DNA of 64,000 nucleotides from Rhodopseudomonas palustris (GCF_003591005.1 NZ_QYYD01000024.1:1-64000), one strand, 5' to 3'; positions 1 through 9,831 are shown, counted from the first letter of the stretch. The notes: generated from the sequence alone by a model not told the origin. Numbers and translations: made by a program.

Positions 1-130
1 GTATACATGACCGCACCCCGATTCATTTGCCGAAACACCAAAATGCTCTTGCCGAGAGGGGGCCGTCCATACATGACGGTGGGTGGGGCCAACGAAAACC
101 GCGGCCACCACTGTCCCGCCCCAACCCCGT

Positions 131-169
131 CATTCCGGGGCGCTCGCTCTTGCGAGCGAACCCGGAATC
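131..169. repeat. REP-like palindrome
   Basis: An inverted repeat whose outer arms read CATTCCGGG and CCCGGAAT, with inner arms CGCTCGC/GCGAGCG. It lies 20 bp past the stop of the minus-strand binding protein, so it may also help end that transcript. Dispersed palindromes of this type are common in Rhodopseudomonas and Bradyrhizobium genomes. I see no gene between position 1 and 188. Confidence 0.7.
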
Positions 170-188
170 CCGAAATTGTGGCAAAGAA

Positions 189-1397
189 CTACTTCACCAG
201 CGGGCATCCGCCGTCGGTGATGGGACGGAAGGCCTTGTCGGCGGGGATGGTTTGGACCAGCTTGTAGTAGTCGTACTTGCCCTTGGATTCCTCGGGCTTC
301 TTGACCTCGAACACGAACATCGTATGCACCGCGCGGCCGTCTTTGCGCACCGTCACCGGGCCGAACAGCGGATCGTCGATCTCCGCGGACTGCAGCTGCT
401 GCACCACCTTGTCGCCCTCGATGGTCTGTGCCGCCTCGACCGCGCGCAGATAAGCCAGCGTCGCCGAATAGCTGGCGGCGTGGTTGATGGTCGGCACCCG
501 GCCGCCCATCCGTTCGGCGAAGCGCTTGGAGAATGCGCGGGTGCGATCGTCGAGGTCCCAATAGAACGGCTCGCTCAGCAGCAGCCCCTGCGCCGCCTTC
601 AGGCCGAGCGCGTCGATGTCGGCGACCTGCATAAACAGCGCCGCCAGCGTCTTGCCGCCGCCGAGGATGTTGAACTCGGAGACCTGCTTGATGGCATTGA
701 TGGCGTCGGCGCCGGTGTCGCCGAGCGCGATCACGTCGGCGCCCGAGGCCTGCGCCTGCAGCAGATACGAGCTGAAGTCGCTGGTGCCGAGCGGGTGCGA
801 CACCGAGCCAAGCACCTTGCCGCCCTGCTTCTCCACCGCTTCCGTGGTGTCGCGCTGCAACGCCTTGCCGAGCGCGTAGTCGAAGCTGACGAAGTACCAC
901 GACTTGCCGCCGCGCTCGGTGATGGCGCGGCCCATGGCGTTGCCGAGCGCCCAGGTGTCGAGCGCCCACTGCACCGTGGTTGGCTGGCAGAACTTGCCGG
1001 TGAGGTCCGAGGTCGCCGATCCCGACGCCATCATTGTTCGGTTCTTGTCTTTCATCACCGTGTTGACGGCGAGCGCGACGCCGGAATTCGGCAGATCGAC
1101 CACCGCCGCGACGTTGTCCTGCTCAACCCAGCGCCGTGCGATCGCGGCGCCGATATCCGGCTTGTTCTGGTGATCGGCGAACACGATCTCAGCCTTCAGC
1201 CCTTTCGACTCCTTGGCGAAGTCTTCGGCTGCCATCTGCGCGGCGATGAACGAGCCCTTGCCGGCCTGATCGGCAAACGGACCGGAGAAGTCGCTCAGTA
1301 CGCCGATCTTGACCAGGTTGCCGGGGATCTCGGCGTGCGCGGCGGTGCAGGCCAGCACCACGGTCGAGAGCAGAACGGCGAGCGTCGTCGGTCTCAT
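189..1397 (-). CDS. HAAT-type ABC transporter substrate-binding protein
   Basis: Periplasmic ligand-binding protein of the branched-chain amino acid/amide family (peripla_BP_6), 402 aa. The N-terminus is a typical signal peptide ending near residue 23 (AHA then EIPG), followed by the family opening KIGVLSDFSGPFADQAG. I chose the ATG at 1397 rather than 1406 because an AGGA Shine-Dalgarno sits 9 nt before it but directly abuts the upstream ATG. No permease or ATPase genes adjoin it, so it is an orphan that may feed one of the other transporters here. The ligand cannot be read from the sequence; the setting suggests an aromatic acid, amide or amino-acid-like compound. It is divergent from the broken amidohydrolase at 1625 across an AT-rich 230-bp gap. 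Confidence 0.9.
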   Translation of the reverse strand: MRPTTLAVLLSTVVLACTAAHAEIPGNLVKIGVLSDFSGPFADQAGKGSFIAAQMAAEDFAKESKGLKAEIVFADHQNKPDIGAAIARRWVEQDNVAAVVDLPNSGVALAVNTVMKDKNRTMMASGSATSDLTGKFCQPTTVQWALDTWALGNAMGRAITERGGKSWYFVSFDYALGKALQRDTTEAVEKQGGKVLGSVSHPLGTSDFSSYLLQAQASGADVIALGDTGADAINAIKQVSEFNILGGGKTLAALFMQVADIDALGLKAAQGLLLSEPFYWDLDDRTRAFSKRFAERMGGRVPTINHAASYSATLAYLRAVEAAQTIEGDKVVQQLQSAEIDDPLFGPVTVRKDGRAVHTMFVFEVKKPEESKGKYDYYKLVQTIPADKAFRPITDGGCPLVK

Positions 1398-1624
1398 GTC
1401 TGGCATTCCTGATCTGACACGATTTTCGGAATTGTCGTGAATTTATTTTACGTTCAAGATTGTATGACGCTATTTGCAATGTCAAACGTTCTACGGCATG
1501 ACAGAGCGGGTCGCAGAGTTGGAACAAGCACCGCGCCCGAACTGAGGACCGTCTTCGGATGTTCTGTCTGTGCTGCAGCCCGGCGCCGTCCGGCTTCAAG
1601 GCCGAGGGTCTGGCCCCGCCGGTG

Positions 1625-2554
1625 ATGGATATCGCCAACGCGATGCGGCGCCGCGCCGGCTACGACCGGCGCAAGACCTATTCGGCCGCGCCCGCGAGCC
1701 ACCCCGAGCGCACCGACCTCGTCATTCGCAACGTGCGAGCCGTGACGCTCGATCCGCATCTTGGCGAGATCGCCGCCACCGACATCCACATCCGCGACGG
1801 CGAGATCGTGCATCTCGGCCGCCTGGCCGCAACGGCACCAGACGAGATCGACGGCAGCGGCCTCACCGCACTGCCCGGCCTGATCGCCGCGCATCGGCAT
1901 CCATGGACCGAAACGGTCGGCGTCGCCGCGATAACGGACGCGCGCGATCTCTATCGCGTGCTGCGGCTTGCTCTGCTCGAGCAGATGGCGGCCGGCGTCA
2001 CCAGCATCCATCATTGCGCCGTCGATATCGCAGGCGCGCACGCGGAGACTGCGCTGCTGGCGCTGATCGATTCCGGCCTGCGCGGCCTGTTCAGCGCGCC
2101 GCCGTCGCTGGCGGAACGCGCGCTCCGCGAATTGCAGGCGACGTGGTTCACGGCGCCGCAAGAGCATCTGGTCGAACTCGGCTTCGCTGCGGCAGCCGGC
2201 GCGGTGCCCGAGTTTCCAGAATTCGCCATGTTGGCGGCCACTGGTGAGCACAGCGCGGAGGCGGAGCCGCCGTCATCTCCTGGGCACGATGCCGCGGCGC
2301 TCGGCATGGAGCCGTGGATCGGCTCGCTGTCCCCCGGCAAGCGTGCCGACCTGATCCTGATCCGCGGCCATCAGCCCTGGCGCGAGCGCGGCAACGAACC
2401 AATCAGCGCCGATGAGGTCGACATGGTGTGCATCGACAGCCGCGTGCGCAAGCGCAATGGCGTGCTGCTCGACCCGAATGAAGGGCTGATCCGCCGCGAA
2501 GGCGTCGAGACAATCGGCCGTCTGCGCCAGCGCGCCGCCCCTTCCCTGAACTGA
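1625..2554 (+). pseudogene. Internally deleted amidohydrolase (probable pseudogene)
   Basis: The 309-aa reading frame starts like a cytosine-deaminase/TrzA-type amidohydrolase: a beta-sandwich segment, then an HRH metal-binding motif (AAHRHPWTET) and the usual GVTSIHHC strand. After about residue 190 it jumps to the C-terminal signature IGSLSPGKRADLILI. The central barrel, which carries the remaining metal-binding His and Asp residues, is missing; family members are usually about 450 aa. The frame stays open across the junction, so this looks like an in-frame deletion. I infer that it is not catalytically active. The ATG at 1625 is preferred over 1559 because it fits the family N-terminus. 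It lies 17 bp before an MBL hydrolase gene. Confidence 0.7.
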
Positions 2555-2571
2555 TCGCGGAGTTGCAATCG

Positions 2572-3456
2572 ATGCTGCACGTCGGAGACACCACGATCGT
2601 CGATATCGAGGAAAGCGTGCAGCCGAGCTTCGTGCCGCAGCATCTGCTGCCGGAATGCACGCAGGAGGCGATCGACGAACATCTGCCGTGGATGACGCCG
2701 CGCCATTATGACGTGGCGGCCGGCAAATTTCGGACCTCGGTGCGCTCCTATCTGGTGAAGACGCCGCGCCACACCGTGCTGATCGATTGCTGTGGCGGCA
2801 ATCACAAGAACCGCCCGTATTTCCCGCGCTTCCACCAGCGCGATCACGATTGGCTGGCGCGTCTTTCCGCCGCCGGCGTCAGCCCCGAGCAAGTCGACTT
2901 CGTGATGTGCACGCATCTGCACGCCGACCACGTCGGCTGGAACACCGTGCTGGGCGACGGCCGCTGGCGGCCGACATTTCCCAACGCCAAATACATCGCG
3001 CATCGCGACGAGCTGGCGCGGTGGAACCCATCCAGCGCACAGCACGTCGCTTCGGCCCAGAATAAATTCACTTGGGAGGATTCGATCCTGCCCGTGATCC
3101 AAGCCGGGCAGTCGCTGGCGGTCGACGACGGCTACACGCTCGACGACACCTTCACCGTCGAACCGTCGCCCGGCCACACGCTGTCGCATGTCTCGATCCG
3201 GCTGCGCTCGAAAGATCAGCATGCGCTGTTTTCCGGCGACGTGATGCACGTGCCGCTGCAGATCTACTACCCGCGCTGGGGCACCAGCCTCGACGACGAC
3301 CCGCAGCTCGGCGTGCGCACCCGGCTGGCGCTGCTCGAAAGCTGCGCAGAGCAGCGGACGCTGCTGCTGCCGACGCATTTCGTGCCCGGGACGGGCTGCA
3401 CGATCGAGCGCCGCCGCGACGGCTTCGCGGTGAACTGGAACGAGGACAATCACTAA
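2572..3456 (+). CDS. MBL-fold metallohydrolase
   Basis: Metallo-beta-lactamase-fold hydrolase of 294 aa with the dinuclear zinc motif HLHADH in CTHLHADHVGWN, a later SPGHTLSH histidine and FSGDVMH aspartate. The overall plan resembles lactonase-type MBL enzymes such as N-acyl homoserine lactonases, which open cyclic esters or related rings; the true substrate is unknown. The ATG at 2572 is preferred to the TTG at 2563 because GGAG lies 9 nt before it. The stop overlaps the start of the next amidohydrolase (TAATG), so the two are translationally coupled and probably act in one pathway. There is no signal peptide, so it should be cytoplasmic. Confidence 0.85.
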   Translation: MLHVGDTTIVDIEESVQPSFVPQHLLPECTQEAIDEHLPWMTPRHYDVAAGKFRTSVRSYLVKTPRHTVLIDCCGGNHKNRPYFPRFHQRDHDWLARLSAAGVSPEQVDFVMCTHLHADHVGWNTVLGDGRWRPTFPNAKYIAHRDELARWNPSSAQHVASAQNKFTWEDSILPVIQAGQSLAVDDGYTLDDTFTVEPSPGHTLSHVSIRLRSKDQHALFSGDVMHVPLQIYYPRWGTSLDDDPQLGVRTRLALLESCAEQRTLLLPTHFVPGTGCTIERRRDGFAVNWNEDNH

Positions 3457-4919
3457 TGCCGGCGCGCAGCGCGGACGTTGAGACGATCCGCACGCGGCGT
3501 CTGCTGCAGCAGCCAGGCTCGCCGCAGATCACGCGCAACGCCATCCTCAGCTTCGCGCACGGTGCGATCACCGCAATCGATGCCGAACCGGGCGGCAGCC
3601 CGACTGACTTTCCCGATACGCTGATCATGCCGGCGCTCGCCAACGCGCACGACCACGGCCGCGGCGACAAGACGACGGCTTACGGCGCCTTCGACGCTGC
3701 GGTGGAGGCATGGGTGCCGGCCACTTACACGCTGCCGCGGCTCGATCCGTATCTGGTCGCTGCGCTGGCGTTCGCGCGGATGGCCAAAGCCGGCATCACC
3801 TCGGTGGTACATTGCCATTTATCGTCCGACCCGGCGACGCTCCGCGCGGCCGCGGCCGATGTCGCCCGGGCCGCGCGCGATGTCGGTGTGCGCGTCGGTT
3901 TCGTGGTGCCGCTGCGCGATCGCCACCGGCTCGGCTACGGGCCGGACGACGCGATCCTGGCCCACATGCCCGCAGACGATGTCGAGGTGATCAGGGCGCG
4001 ATGGCTGCGGCCGATCCCCGCCATCAGCGAGCAATTAGCTACGGTCGAGGACATCGCGCGCGCCTGCGAAAGCGATGGTTTCTCCGTGCAATACGGCCCA
4101 GTCGGGATGGAATGGTGCAGCGATGCGTTGCTGGCCGAGGTCGCACGCGAAGCCGACGCTTCGGGCCGCCGCATTCACATGCATCTGCTCGAGAGCAAGT
4201 ATCAGCGACGTTGGGCCGACCGCGAATATCCGGAAGGCCCGGTGCGGCGGCTCGAGACGCTCGGCCTGTTGTCCGACCGGCTGACGCTGGCGCACGGCGT
4301 CTGGCTGCGGCCCGACGAAGCCGGCATGCTCGGCCGCGCCGGTGCCACCGTGTCGGTCAATCCCAGCTCGAACCTGCGGCTGAAGTCGGGCGTCGCATCG
4401 CTGGAGATGATGAAAGCTGCAGGGCTGCGCTTTGCCATCGGCCTCGATTCCCTCGGGCTCGACGACGACGACGATATGCTGCGCGAACTGCGGCTGTCCG
4501 CGCTGCTCAACGGCAGCGTCGGCTTCGACGCTCCCATTGGCCGGACGGATGTGCTGGATGCCGGCTGCCGCAACGGCGCCTGTGCGGTCTGCGGCGAGCG
4601 GGGAGCCGGACAGCTCGCTGCAGGCGCGCCAGCTGATTTTATCGTGCTCGACTACGCGGCGCTCGCTTTCGACATTCCGGAATCTCTCGACGATCCTTTC
4701 ACCACGCTGTTCGCCCGCGCCCGCGCCTCGCATATCGCCGCGGTCTATGCGGGCGGCCGGCAGATCGTGCGCGACGGCCGGGTGCTTGGACTCGATGAGA
4801 CAGCGCAGCAACAGGCGCTTTTCACTCAGCTCGACACAGCGGCCGGCGAGATTGCTGCGCTGCGGCCGCTGCTCACCCGCTTTCAACAGGGCCTGGCGCG
4901 CTACTACGCGCAAGGCTGA
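3456..4919 (+). CDS. Amidohydrolase family protein (TrzA/cytosine deaminase-like)
   Basis: Cytoplasmic metal-dependent hydrolase of 487 aa. It shows the HxH motif (ANAHDHGRGD), a barrel strand HMHLLES with a metal-binding His, LAHGVWL with the next His, and a GLDSLGLDDD strand that supplies the catalytic Asp. The ending FIVLDYAALAF is the usual C-terminal beta-sandwich strand. These enzymes deaminate or hydrolyse C-N bonds in cyclic or amide compounds. The start overlaps the stop of the MBL hydrolase at 3456. A transcript from 1625 through 4919 would carry three hydrolase genes, the first of which is broken. The substrate is unknown. Confidence 0.85.
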   Translation: MPARSADVETIRTRRLLQQPGSPQITRNAILSFAHGAITAIDAEPGGSPTDFPDTLIMPALANAHDHGRGDKTTAYGAFDAAVEAWVPATYTLPRLDPYLVAALAFARMAKAGITSVVHCHLSSDPATLRAAAADVARAARDVGVRVGFVVPLRDRHRLGYGPDDAILAHMPADDVEVIRARWLRPIPAISEQLATVEDIARACESDGFSVQYGPVGMEWCSDALLAEVAREADASGRRIHMHLLESKYQRRWADREYPEGPVRRLETLGLLSDRLTLAHGVWLRPDEAGMLGRAGATVSVNPSSNLRLKSGVASLEMMKAAGLRFAIGLDSLGLDDDDDMLRELRLSALLNGSVGFDAPIGRTDVLDAGCRNGACAVCGERGAGQLAAGAPADFIVLDYAALAFDIPESLDDPFTTLFARARASHIAAVYAGGRQIVRDGRVLGLDETAQQQALFTQLDTAAGEIAALRPLLTRFQQGLARYYAQG

Positions 4920-4985
4920 CCGCGTAGCGCTCGCCGTTTCATCACCCGGCGACCAACATATGCGCAGCAATATATTACGCGCTAT

Positions 4986-5014
4986 TTGACAACACATGTT
5001 ATGCTACATAAAAT
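4986..5014 (+). promoter_or_regulatory. Predicted sigma-70 promoter
   Basis: TTGACA at 4986-4991, a 17-bp spacer and TAAAAT at 5009-5014, inside a 90-bp AT-rich island. It lies directly upstream of the GTG start at 5046, which has a GGGAGG ribosome-binding site at 5035-5040. It would drive the amidohydrolase plus HAAT transporter operon that ends at 11292. Confidence 0.7.
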
Positions 5015-5045
5015 TCTGACATATTTATAATGAAGGGAGGCCGGG

Positions 5046-6716
5046 GTGCAGACAGCCGACACGATCCTGATGGGCAACGTCCTGGTGCTCGACCGCCCCG
5101 GCAGCACCGCCGAGGCGATCGCCATCGCGGACGGCAAGATCCTGCAGACCGGCAGCCGCGATGCCATGGCCGCGTTGCGCGGTCCTTCGACCTGGGTCCA
5201 CGACTTCAAGACCAGCACGCTGATCCCCGGCTTCAACGACAGCCACGCGCATTCCGACAGTCTGGGACTGAAGACCATCCGCTCGACGCTGGAGGACGCG
5301 CGGTCGATCGCCGACGTCCAGCAGCGCATCCGCGAGATCGCGTCCGGCAAGAAGCCGGGCGAATGGATCGTGACCATGCCGATCGGCGAGCCGCCGTTCT
5401 ATTGGAATGCCGACAGCTTCCTGTCCGACGGGCGGCTGCCGACCCGGCACGATCTCGACGAGGCGGCCCCCGACAATCCAGTGTGCATCGCAAGCCCCAG
5501 CGGCTATTGGGGCGAGCCGCCGTGCTTCACGGTGCTGAACAGCCTGGCGCTGAAGCTCAACGGCATCGATCGCGCGACCAAGCCCAAGGTCGACGGCGTC
5601 GAGATCCTCCACGACCATGCCGGCGAGCCGACCGGGATCATCGTCGAACGCAACTACACGCGGATGGCGGAGCCGGACCTACTGCCGGCAGTGCCGCGCT
5701 TCACGCCGGAAGATCGCGTCGAGGGCCTGCGGCGGTCGCTGGCGATGTATCACGACAAGGGCACCACCAGCGTCTACGAAGGTCACGGCTGCGCGCCCGA
5801 CGTGATCAGCGCCTTCCGCCAATTGCACGAGACCGGTGAACTGACGCTGCGCAGCGGCCTCGTCGTCAGCCCCGCCTGGGTCGGCACCAGCGAGGCGGAA
5901 TACGCGATGCGGCACTGGCTGCCGTGGGCGCGTGGCCGCGGCCTCGGCGACGACATGCTGCGGATTTCCGGCGTGTTCGTCGGCTACGGCGGCAATCCGC
6001 AATTCAAGGATCTTTTGAAGAAGGACATCGGCGACCTTGGCTGGGGCGGCGGCCTCGCCAGCGTCAATTCGCCGTCCGACTTCGAAGAGCTGTGCATGCT
6101 CGCCGGCAAGTACAATCTCCGCTTGCACACGCTGGCCTCCGACAAGCTGCACGAAGTCGTGCCGATCCTCGAACGCGTCGCCCAGCATTATCCGATCGGC
6201 CAGCGGCGCTGGGTCGTCGAACACATCAGCAAGGCGTCGCCGCGCGACATCGCGTCCCTGAAGGCCATGGGCGTCGCGGTGACGCTGATCCCCGCCCATT
6301 ATCTCTGGAAAGTCGGCCACACCTTCGCCAATCTGAGCGACGAGCAGCTCGACCTTCTGTCCCCGGCGCGCGAACTCGCCGAACTCGGCGTCCCGGTCTC
6401 CGCCGCGACCGACGCGGTGCCGAACGATCCGTTGTTCTGCATGTGGGTGATGCTGGCGCGGCAGGACCGTCGCAGCGGCAAGATCATGGGCCCGCGCGGC
6501 GTGCTCGACAGCGACACCGCGCTGCGCATGCTCACCGTCAACGGCTCGTATCTGACCTTCGAGGAAGATCGCAAGGGCCCGCTTCTCCCCGGATACTACG
6601 CCGATATCGCCGTGCTGTCGGGCAACCCGCTCTCGGCATCCCCCGAAGGCCTGCTCGATATCCGCTGTCAGGCGACGATGGTCGGCGGCCGCTGGGTCCA
6701 TGGCGACCCCGCCTAA
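5046..6716 (+). CDS. YtcJ-like amidohydrolase (Amidohydro_3)
   Basis: Metal-dependent hydrolase of 556 aa, first gene of the operon running to 11292. It has the Amidohydro_3 layout: N-terminal sandwich, DSHAHS metal motif at about residue 66, VVEHISKAS barrel strand, and a late AATDAVPNDP strand with the catalytic Asp, followed by the GYYADIAVLSG sandwich. YtcJ-like enzymes hydrolyse cyclic amides, imides or N-acyl compounds, and most have no assigned substrate. The start is GTG with GGGAGG 5 nt upstream. Linkage to a complete amide/amino-acid importer suggests that it acts on the imported compound. Confidence 0.87.
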   Translation: MQTADTILMGNVLVLDRPGSTAEAIAIADGKILQTGSRDAMAALRGPSTWVHDFKTSTLIPGFNDSHAHSDSLGLKTIRSTLEDARSIADVQQRIREIASGKKPGEWIVTMPIGEPPFYWNADSFLSDGRLPTRHDLDEAAPDNPVCIASPSGYWGEPPCFTVLNSLALKLNGIDRATKPKVDGVEILHDHAGEPTGIIVERNYTRMAEPDLLPAVPRFTPEDRVEGLRRSLAMYHDKGTTSVYEGHGCAPDVISAFRQLHETGELTLRSGLVVSPAWVGTSEAEYAMRHWLPWARGRGLGDDMLRISGVFVGYGGNPQFKDLLKKDIGDLGWGGGLASVNSPSDFEELCMLAGKYNLRLHTLASDKLHEVVPILERVAQHYPIGQRRWVVEHISKASPRDIASLKAMGVAVTLIPAHYLWKVGHTFANLSDEQLDLLSPARELAELGVPVSAATDAVPNDPLFCMWVMLARQDRRSGKIMGPRGVLDSDTALRMLTVNGSYLTFEEDRKGPLLPGYYADIAVLSGNPLSASPEGLLDIRCQATMVGGRWVHGDPA

Positions 6717-6749
6717 TTCAATCACACCCGTTCAAGCTCGGAGGATCTG

Positions 6750-7961
6750 ATGTCACGCATCACGACTGTCGGCGGCGCTGTCGCCGTCGCGCTATTCTGC
6801 CTCGCCGGTGCCTCCGCGGAGGTTCATGCCGAGGACAAGGTCCTCAAGATCGGCGCTCCTCTGCCGCTGACCGGCGGCCTTGCGCCCGAAGGCCTGCGCA
6901 TGAAGGCAGGCTACGATCTGTGGGCGAAGACGCAGAACGAGGCCGGCGGCGTCAAGGCCGGGCCGGACAGCTACAAGGTCGAGATCGTCTATTCCGACTA
7001 TCAGTCGGCCACGCCGCGCGCGGTGCAATCGGCCGAGCTGATGATCACCGAAAACAAGGTCGACGCCATCTTCGCGCCGTTCGGCTCGGGCGCCACCAAG
7101 GCGGTCAGCGCCATCACCGAGAAATACGGCGTGCCGATGATTGCCGCGCAGGCGGCGTCGGCGCAGGTCTACGATCAGGGCTTCAAATATCTGTTCGGCA
7201 TGTACACGCCGAACAATTCGGTCACCGAGCCGCTGATCAACCTGCTCGCCGCCAAGAACCCCGCGGTCAAGCGCATCGCGGTGCTCGCCCGCAACGATCT
7301 GTTCCCGCTGGCGATCGCCGAGGAGCTGCAGAAATACGCCAAGGAGAAGGGCTTTGAGATCGTCTCCGATCAGAAATTCCCGGTCGGCACCGTGGACTTC
7401 AGCTCGGCGCTGACGCAGATCCGCTCCAGCCGCCCCGACCTGTTCTACGTCACCGGCTACGTCAACGACATGATCCTGATCCGCAAGCAGATGCAGGAGC
7501 TTGGCGTCAGGCCGCAGCTCACCGCGATGCTGGTGGGGCCGACGACGCCGGAATTCCTCTCCGGCACCGGCAAACTCGCCGAGAATGTGGTCACCGCCGC
7601 GTGGTGGGACGTCGCCGCCAAGTTCAAGGGCGAAGACGTGTTCGGCACCGCCGAGCACTTCGCCGAGATGTTCCGCGCCGCCAACAACAATCACCACCCC
7701 GACTACTCGGTGGCGGCAGCCGCCGCCTGCGGCGTCGTGCTGGCGATCGCGACGCAGAACGCCGGCACGGTCGAGAAGTCCAAGGTGCGCGACGCGCTGG
7801 CGTCGATGGACGCGCAGACCTTCTACGGCCGCGTCAAATTCGGCCCGACCGGCCAAATCACCTCGCTGAAGCCGCCGACCATGCAGATCCAGGGCGGCAA
7901 GCCGGTGGTCGTCGATCCGCCGGAGATCGCCCAAGCCGACATCCGCTTCGAGAAGAAGTGA
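6750..7961 (+). CDS. HAAT-type ABC transporter substrate-binding protein
   Basis: Periplasmic binding protein of 403 aa with a signal peptide of about 27 residues, then KVLKIGAPLPLTGGLAPEG, the usual first strand and loop of the peripla_BP_6 fold. A GGAGG ribosome-binding site precedes the ATG. It lies 33 bp after the YtcJ-like amidohydrolase and 71 bp before the LivH-type permease, so it is the dedicated receptor of this operon's transporter. The ligand is not deducible from sequence alone; an amide or carboxylate that is substrate or product of the upstream hydrolase is the simplest inference. Confidence 0.92.
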   Translation: MSRITTVGGAVAVALFCLAGASAEVHAEDKVLKIGAPLPLTGGLAPEGLRMKAGYDLWAKTQNEAGGVKAGPDSYKVEIVYSDYQSATPRAVQSAELMITENKVDAIFAPFGSGATKAVSAITEKYGVPMIAAQAASAQVYDQGFKYLFGMYTPNNSVTEPLINLLAAKNPAVKRIAVLARNDLFPLAIAEELQKYAKEKGFEIVSDQKFPVGTVDFSSALTQIRSSRPDLFYVTGYVNDMILIRKQMQELGVRPQLTAMLVGPTTPEFLSGTGKLAENVVTAAWWDVAAKFKGEDVFGTAEHFAEMFRAANNNHHPDYSVAAAAACGVVLAIATQNAGTVEKSKVRDALASMDAQTFYGRVKFGPTGQITSLKPPTMQIQGGKPVVVDPPEIAQADIRFEKK

Positions 7962-8032
7962 CGCGCGCGTCGCTCTGCAAGCGCCGCACCGTGCCGAGCC
8001 GCCCCCACCCGCTCCTACAGGCGTAAACCCTG

Positions 8033-8896
8033 ATGATATTCTTCCAGTACTTGGTCAACGGACTGATCCTCGGCGGTCTCTACGCCTGTATCGCGGCGGG
8101 GTTCTCGCTGGTGTGGGGTGTGCTCAACATCATCAACCTGCTGCACGGCTCGTTCATCGTGCTCGGCTTCTACATCGCGTATTTCTCCTACACCGCGCTG
8201 GGCATCCACCCGTTCCTGTCGGTGGTGTCCACCGCCGTGATTCTCGGCGCGCTCGGCTACGTCACGCAGCTTCTGATCATCAACCGCGTCGTCACCCGCC
8301 CGGTGCTGGTGACGCTGATCCTGACCTTCGGTCTGGAACTGATGATGAACAATGCGATGCTGACGTCGTTCACCGCCGACTATCGCAAGATCATCCTGGA
8401 CAGTTCGCTCGGCGTCGCCGAGATCGCCGATATCTTCATTCCGCTCGACCGCGCCGCCTCGGCGGTGATCGCGTTCCTGCTGATCTTCCTGCTGTGGCTG
8501 ACGCTGCGGCTCACCTCGGTCGGCCGCGCCATCGTCGCGGTGCGGTTCGATCGCGAGGCCGCGCTGCTGATGGGGATCGATGTCAACCGCACCTATGCCA
8601 TCACCTTTGCGCTGGGCGGCGCGCTCGCCGGCGCCGCAGGCGCGCTGATCAGCGCCTCGTTCCCGGTGGCGCCGCTGTCGGGGCCGCTGTTCCTCAGCAA
8701 GGCGTTCGTGATCTGCGTGCTCGGCGGCGTCGGCAGCGTGCCCGGCGCCGCGGTCGGCGGGCTGATCTTCGGCCTGCTGGAAAGCTTCGGCGCGGTGCTG
8801 TTCGGTCCCGAATACGCGCTGACGCTGGCGTTCATCGTGCTCATCATCCTGTTGCTGGCGCGTCCGCACGGCATCCTCGGCGTCAGGGGTTACTGA
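8033..8896 (+). CDS. HAAT ABC transporter permease, LivH type
   Basis: Inner-membrane permease of 287 aa with about eight hydrophobic segments and the LivH opening QYLVNGLILGGLYACIAAGFSLVWGVLNIINLLHG. It forms the translocation pore with the LivM-type partner, whose start codon overlaps this gene's stop (TGATG at 8894-8898). The C-terminus LLARPHGILGVRGY is the usual family ending. It is third in the amidohydrolase-SBP-LivHMGF operon. Confidence 0.93.
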   Translation: MIFFQYLVNGLILGGLYACIAAGFSLVWGVLNIINLLHGSFIVLGFYIAYFSYTALGIHPFLSVVSTAVILGALGYVTQLLIINRVVTRPVLVTLILTFGLELMMNNAMLTSFTADYRKIILDSSLGVAEIADIFIPLDRAASAVIAFLLIFLLWLTLRLTSVGRAIVAVRFDREAALLMGIDVNRTYAITFALGGALAGAAGALISASFPVAPLSGPLFLSKAFVICVLGGVGSVPGAAVGGLIFGLLESFGAVLFGPEYALTLAFIVLIILLLARPHGILGVRGY

Positions 8897-9831
8897 TGAA
8901 AAAGTATCACTATCTGATCATGGCGATCGTGGCCGCGCTGGTGCTGGCCATGCCGCTGCTCGGCAACAACTACCTGCTGCGCATGGCGACCAGCGCCATG
9001 ATGTACGCCACGCTGACGATGGCGTGGAACTTCGTCGGCGGTTTCGCCGGCTATCCGCTGTTTGGCATCGCGGCGTTCTTCGGCCTCGGCGCCTATTCGG
9101 CGGGCGTGATCCAGTCGAGCGGCATTCCGGCGCCGATCGCCTGGTGCTTCGCCGTGGTGATCGGCGCGGCGTTCGCCTATGCGCTCGGCCACGTGCTGCT
9201 GCGGTTGCGCGGCCACGCCTTTGCGATCGCCACGCTGGTGATCGCCGAGGTGCTGCGCGAGCTGACCAACGGCTGGACCTGGCTGACCGGCGGCGGCATG
9301 GGGCTCAATCTGCCGTTCTTCGGCTGGTCGCCGGCCGCGCTGGCGACGTTCTTCTTCTACGCGATGTTCATCCTGGTCGCGGCGACCTTCGCCACCACCT
9401 ACGTGATCGCGCACAACCGTCTCGGCTTCGCGCTGAATTGCATCCGCCAGAACGAGGACGCCGCCAACATCGTCGGCGTCGACACCACCCGCTACAAGAT
9501 CATCGCCTTCACGCTGGCCGGCGCCTATGCGGCGGCGGCCGGCGGCATCTACGCGTCGTGGACCGGCTACATCGAGCCGAGCGACGTGTACGACGTGCTG
9601 TTCTCGATCAAGCCGATCCTGATGGCGCTGCTCGGCGGCATGGGCACCGTGTTCGGCCCGATCATCGGTGCGGTGGCGTTCCTGGTGCTCGACGAAATCG
9701 TCTGGCGCAACTTCCTGCAACTGCACACCGGCGTGCTCGGCCTGCTGATCGTGGTGCTGATCCTGTTCCTGCCCGCCGGCTTGTCCTCGATCGGCGTGCC
9801 CAGCTTCCGGCGCAAGGTGGCGACCCCATGA
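8896..9831 (+). CDS. HAAT ABC transporter permease, LivM type
   Basis: Inner-membrane permease of 311 aa with about eight to nine hydrophobic segments. It carries the LivM signatures MAWNFVGGFAGYPLFGIAAF near the N-terminus and LLGGMGTVFGPIIGA near the C-terminus. The start overlaps the LivH stop by one base and the stop overlaps the next ATPase start (ATGA at 9828-9831). It is the second pore subunit of this transporter. Confidence 0.93.
   Translation: MKKYHYLIMAIVAALVLAMPLLGNNYLLRMATSAMMYATLTMAWNFVGGFAGYPLFGIAAFFGLGAYSAGVIQSSGIPAPIAWCFAVVIGAAFAYALGHVLLRLRGHAFAIATLVIAEVLRELTNGWTWLTGGGMGLNLPFFGWSPAALATFFFYAMFILVAATFATTYVIAHNRLGFALNCIRQNEDAANIVGVDTTRYKIIAFTLAGAYAAAAGGIYASWTGYIEPSDVYDVLFSIKPILMALLGGMGTVFGPIIGAVAFLVLDEIVWRNFLQLHTGVLGLLIVVLILFLPAGLSSIGVPSFRRKVATP

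Noticed and set aside
27-1412. A 461-codon open frame on the plus strand opposite the first binding protein
   Set aside because: It is rich in His, Arg, Asp and Gly, looks like no family, and is the antisense shadow of a clear signal-peptide-bearing binding protein.
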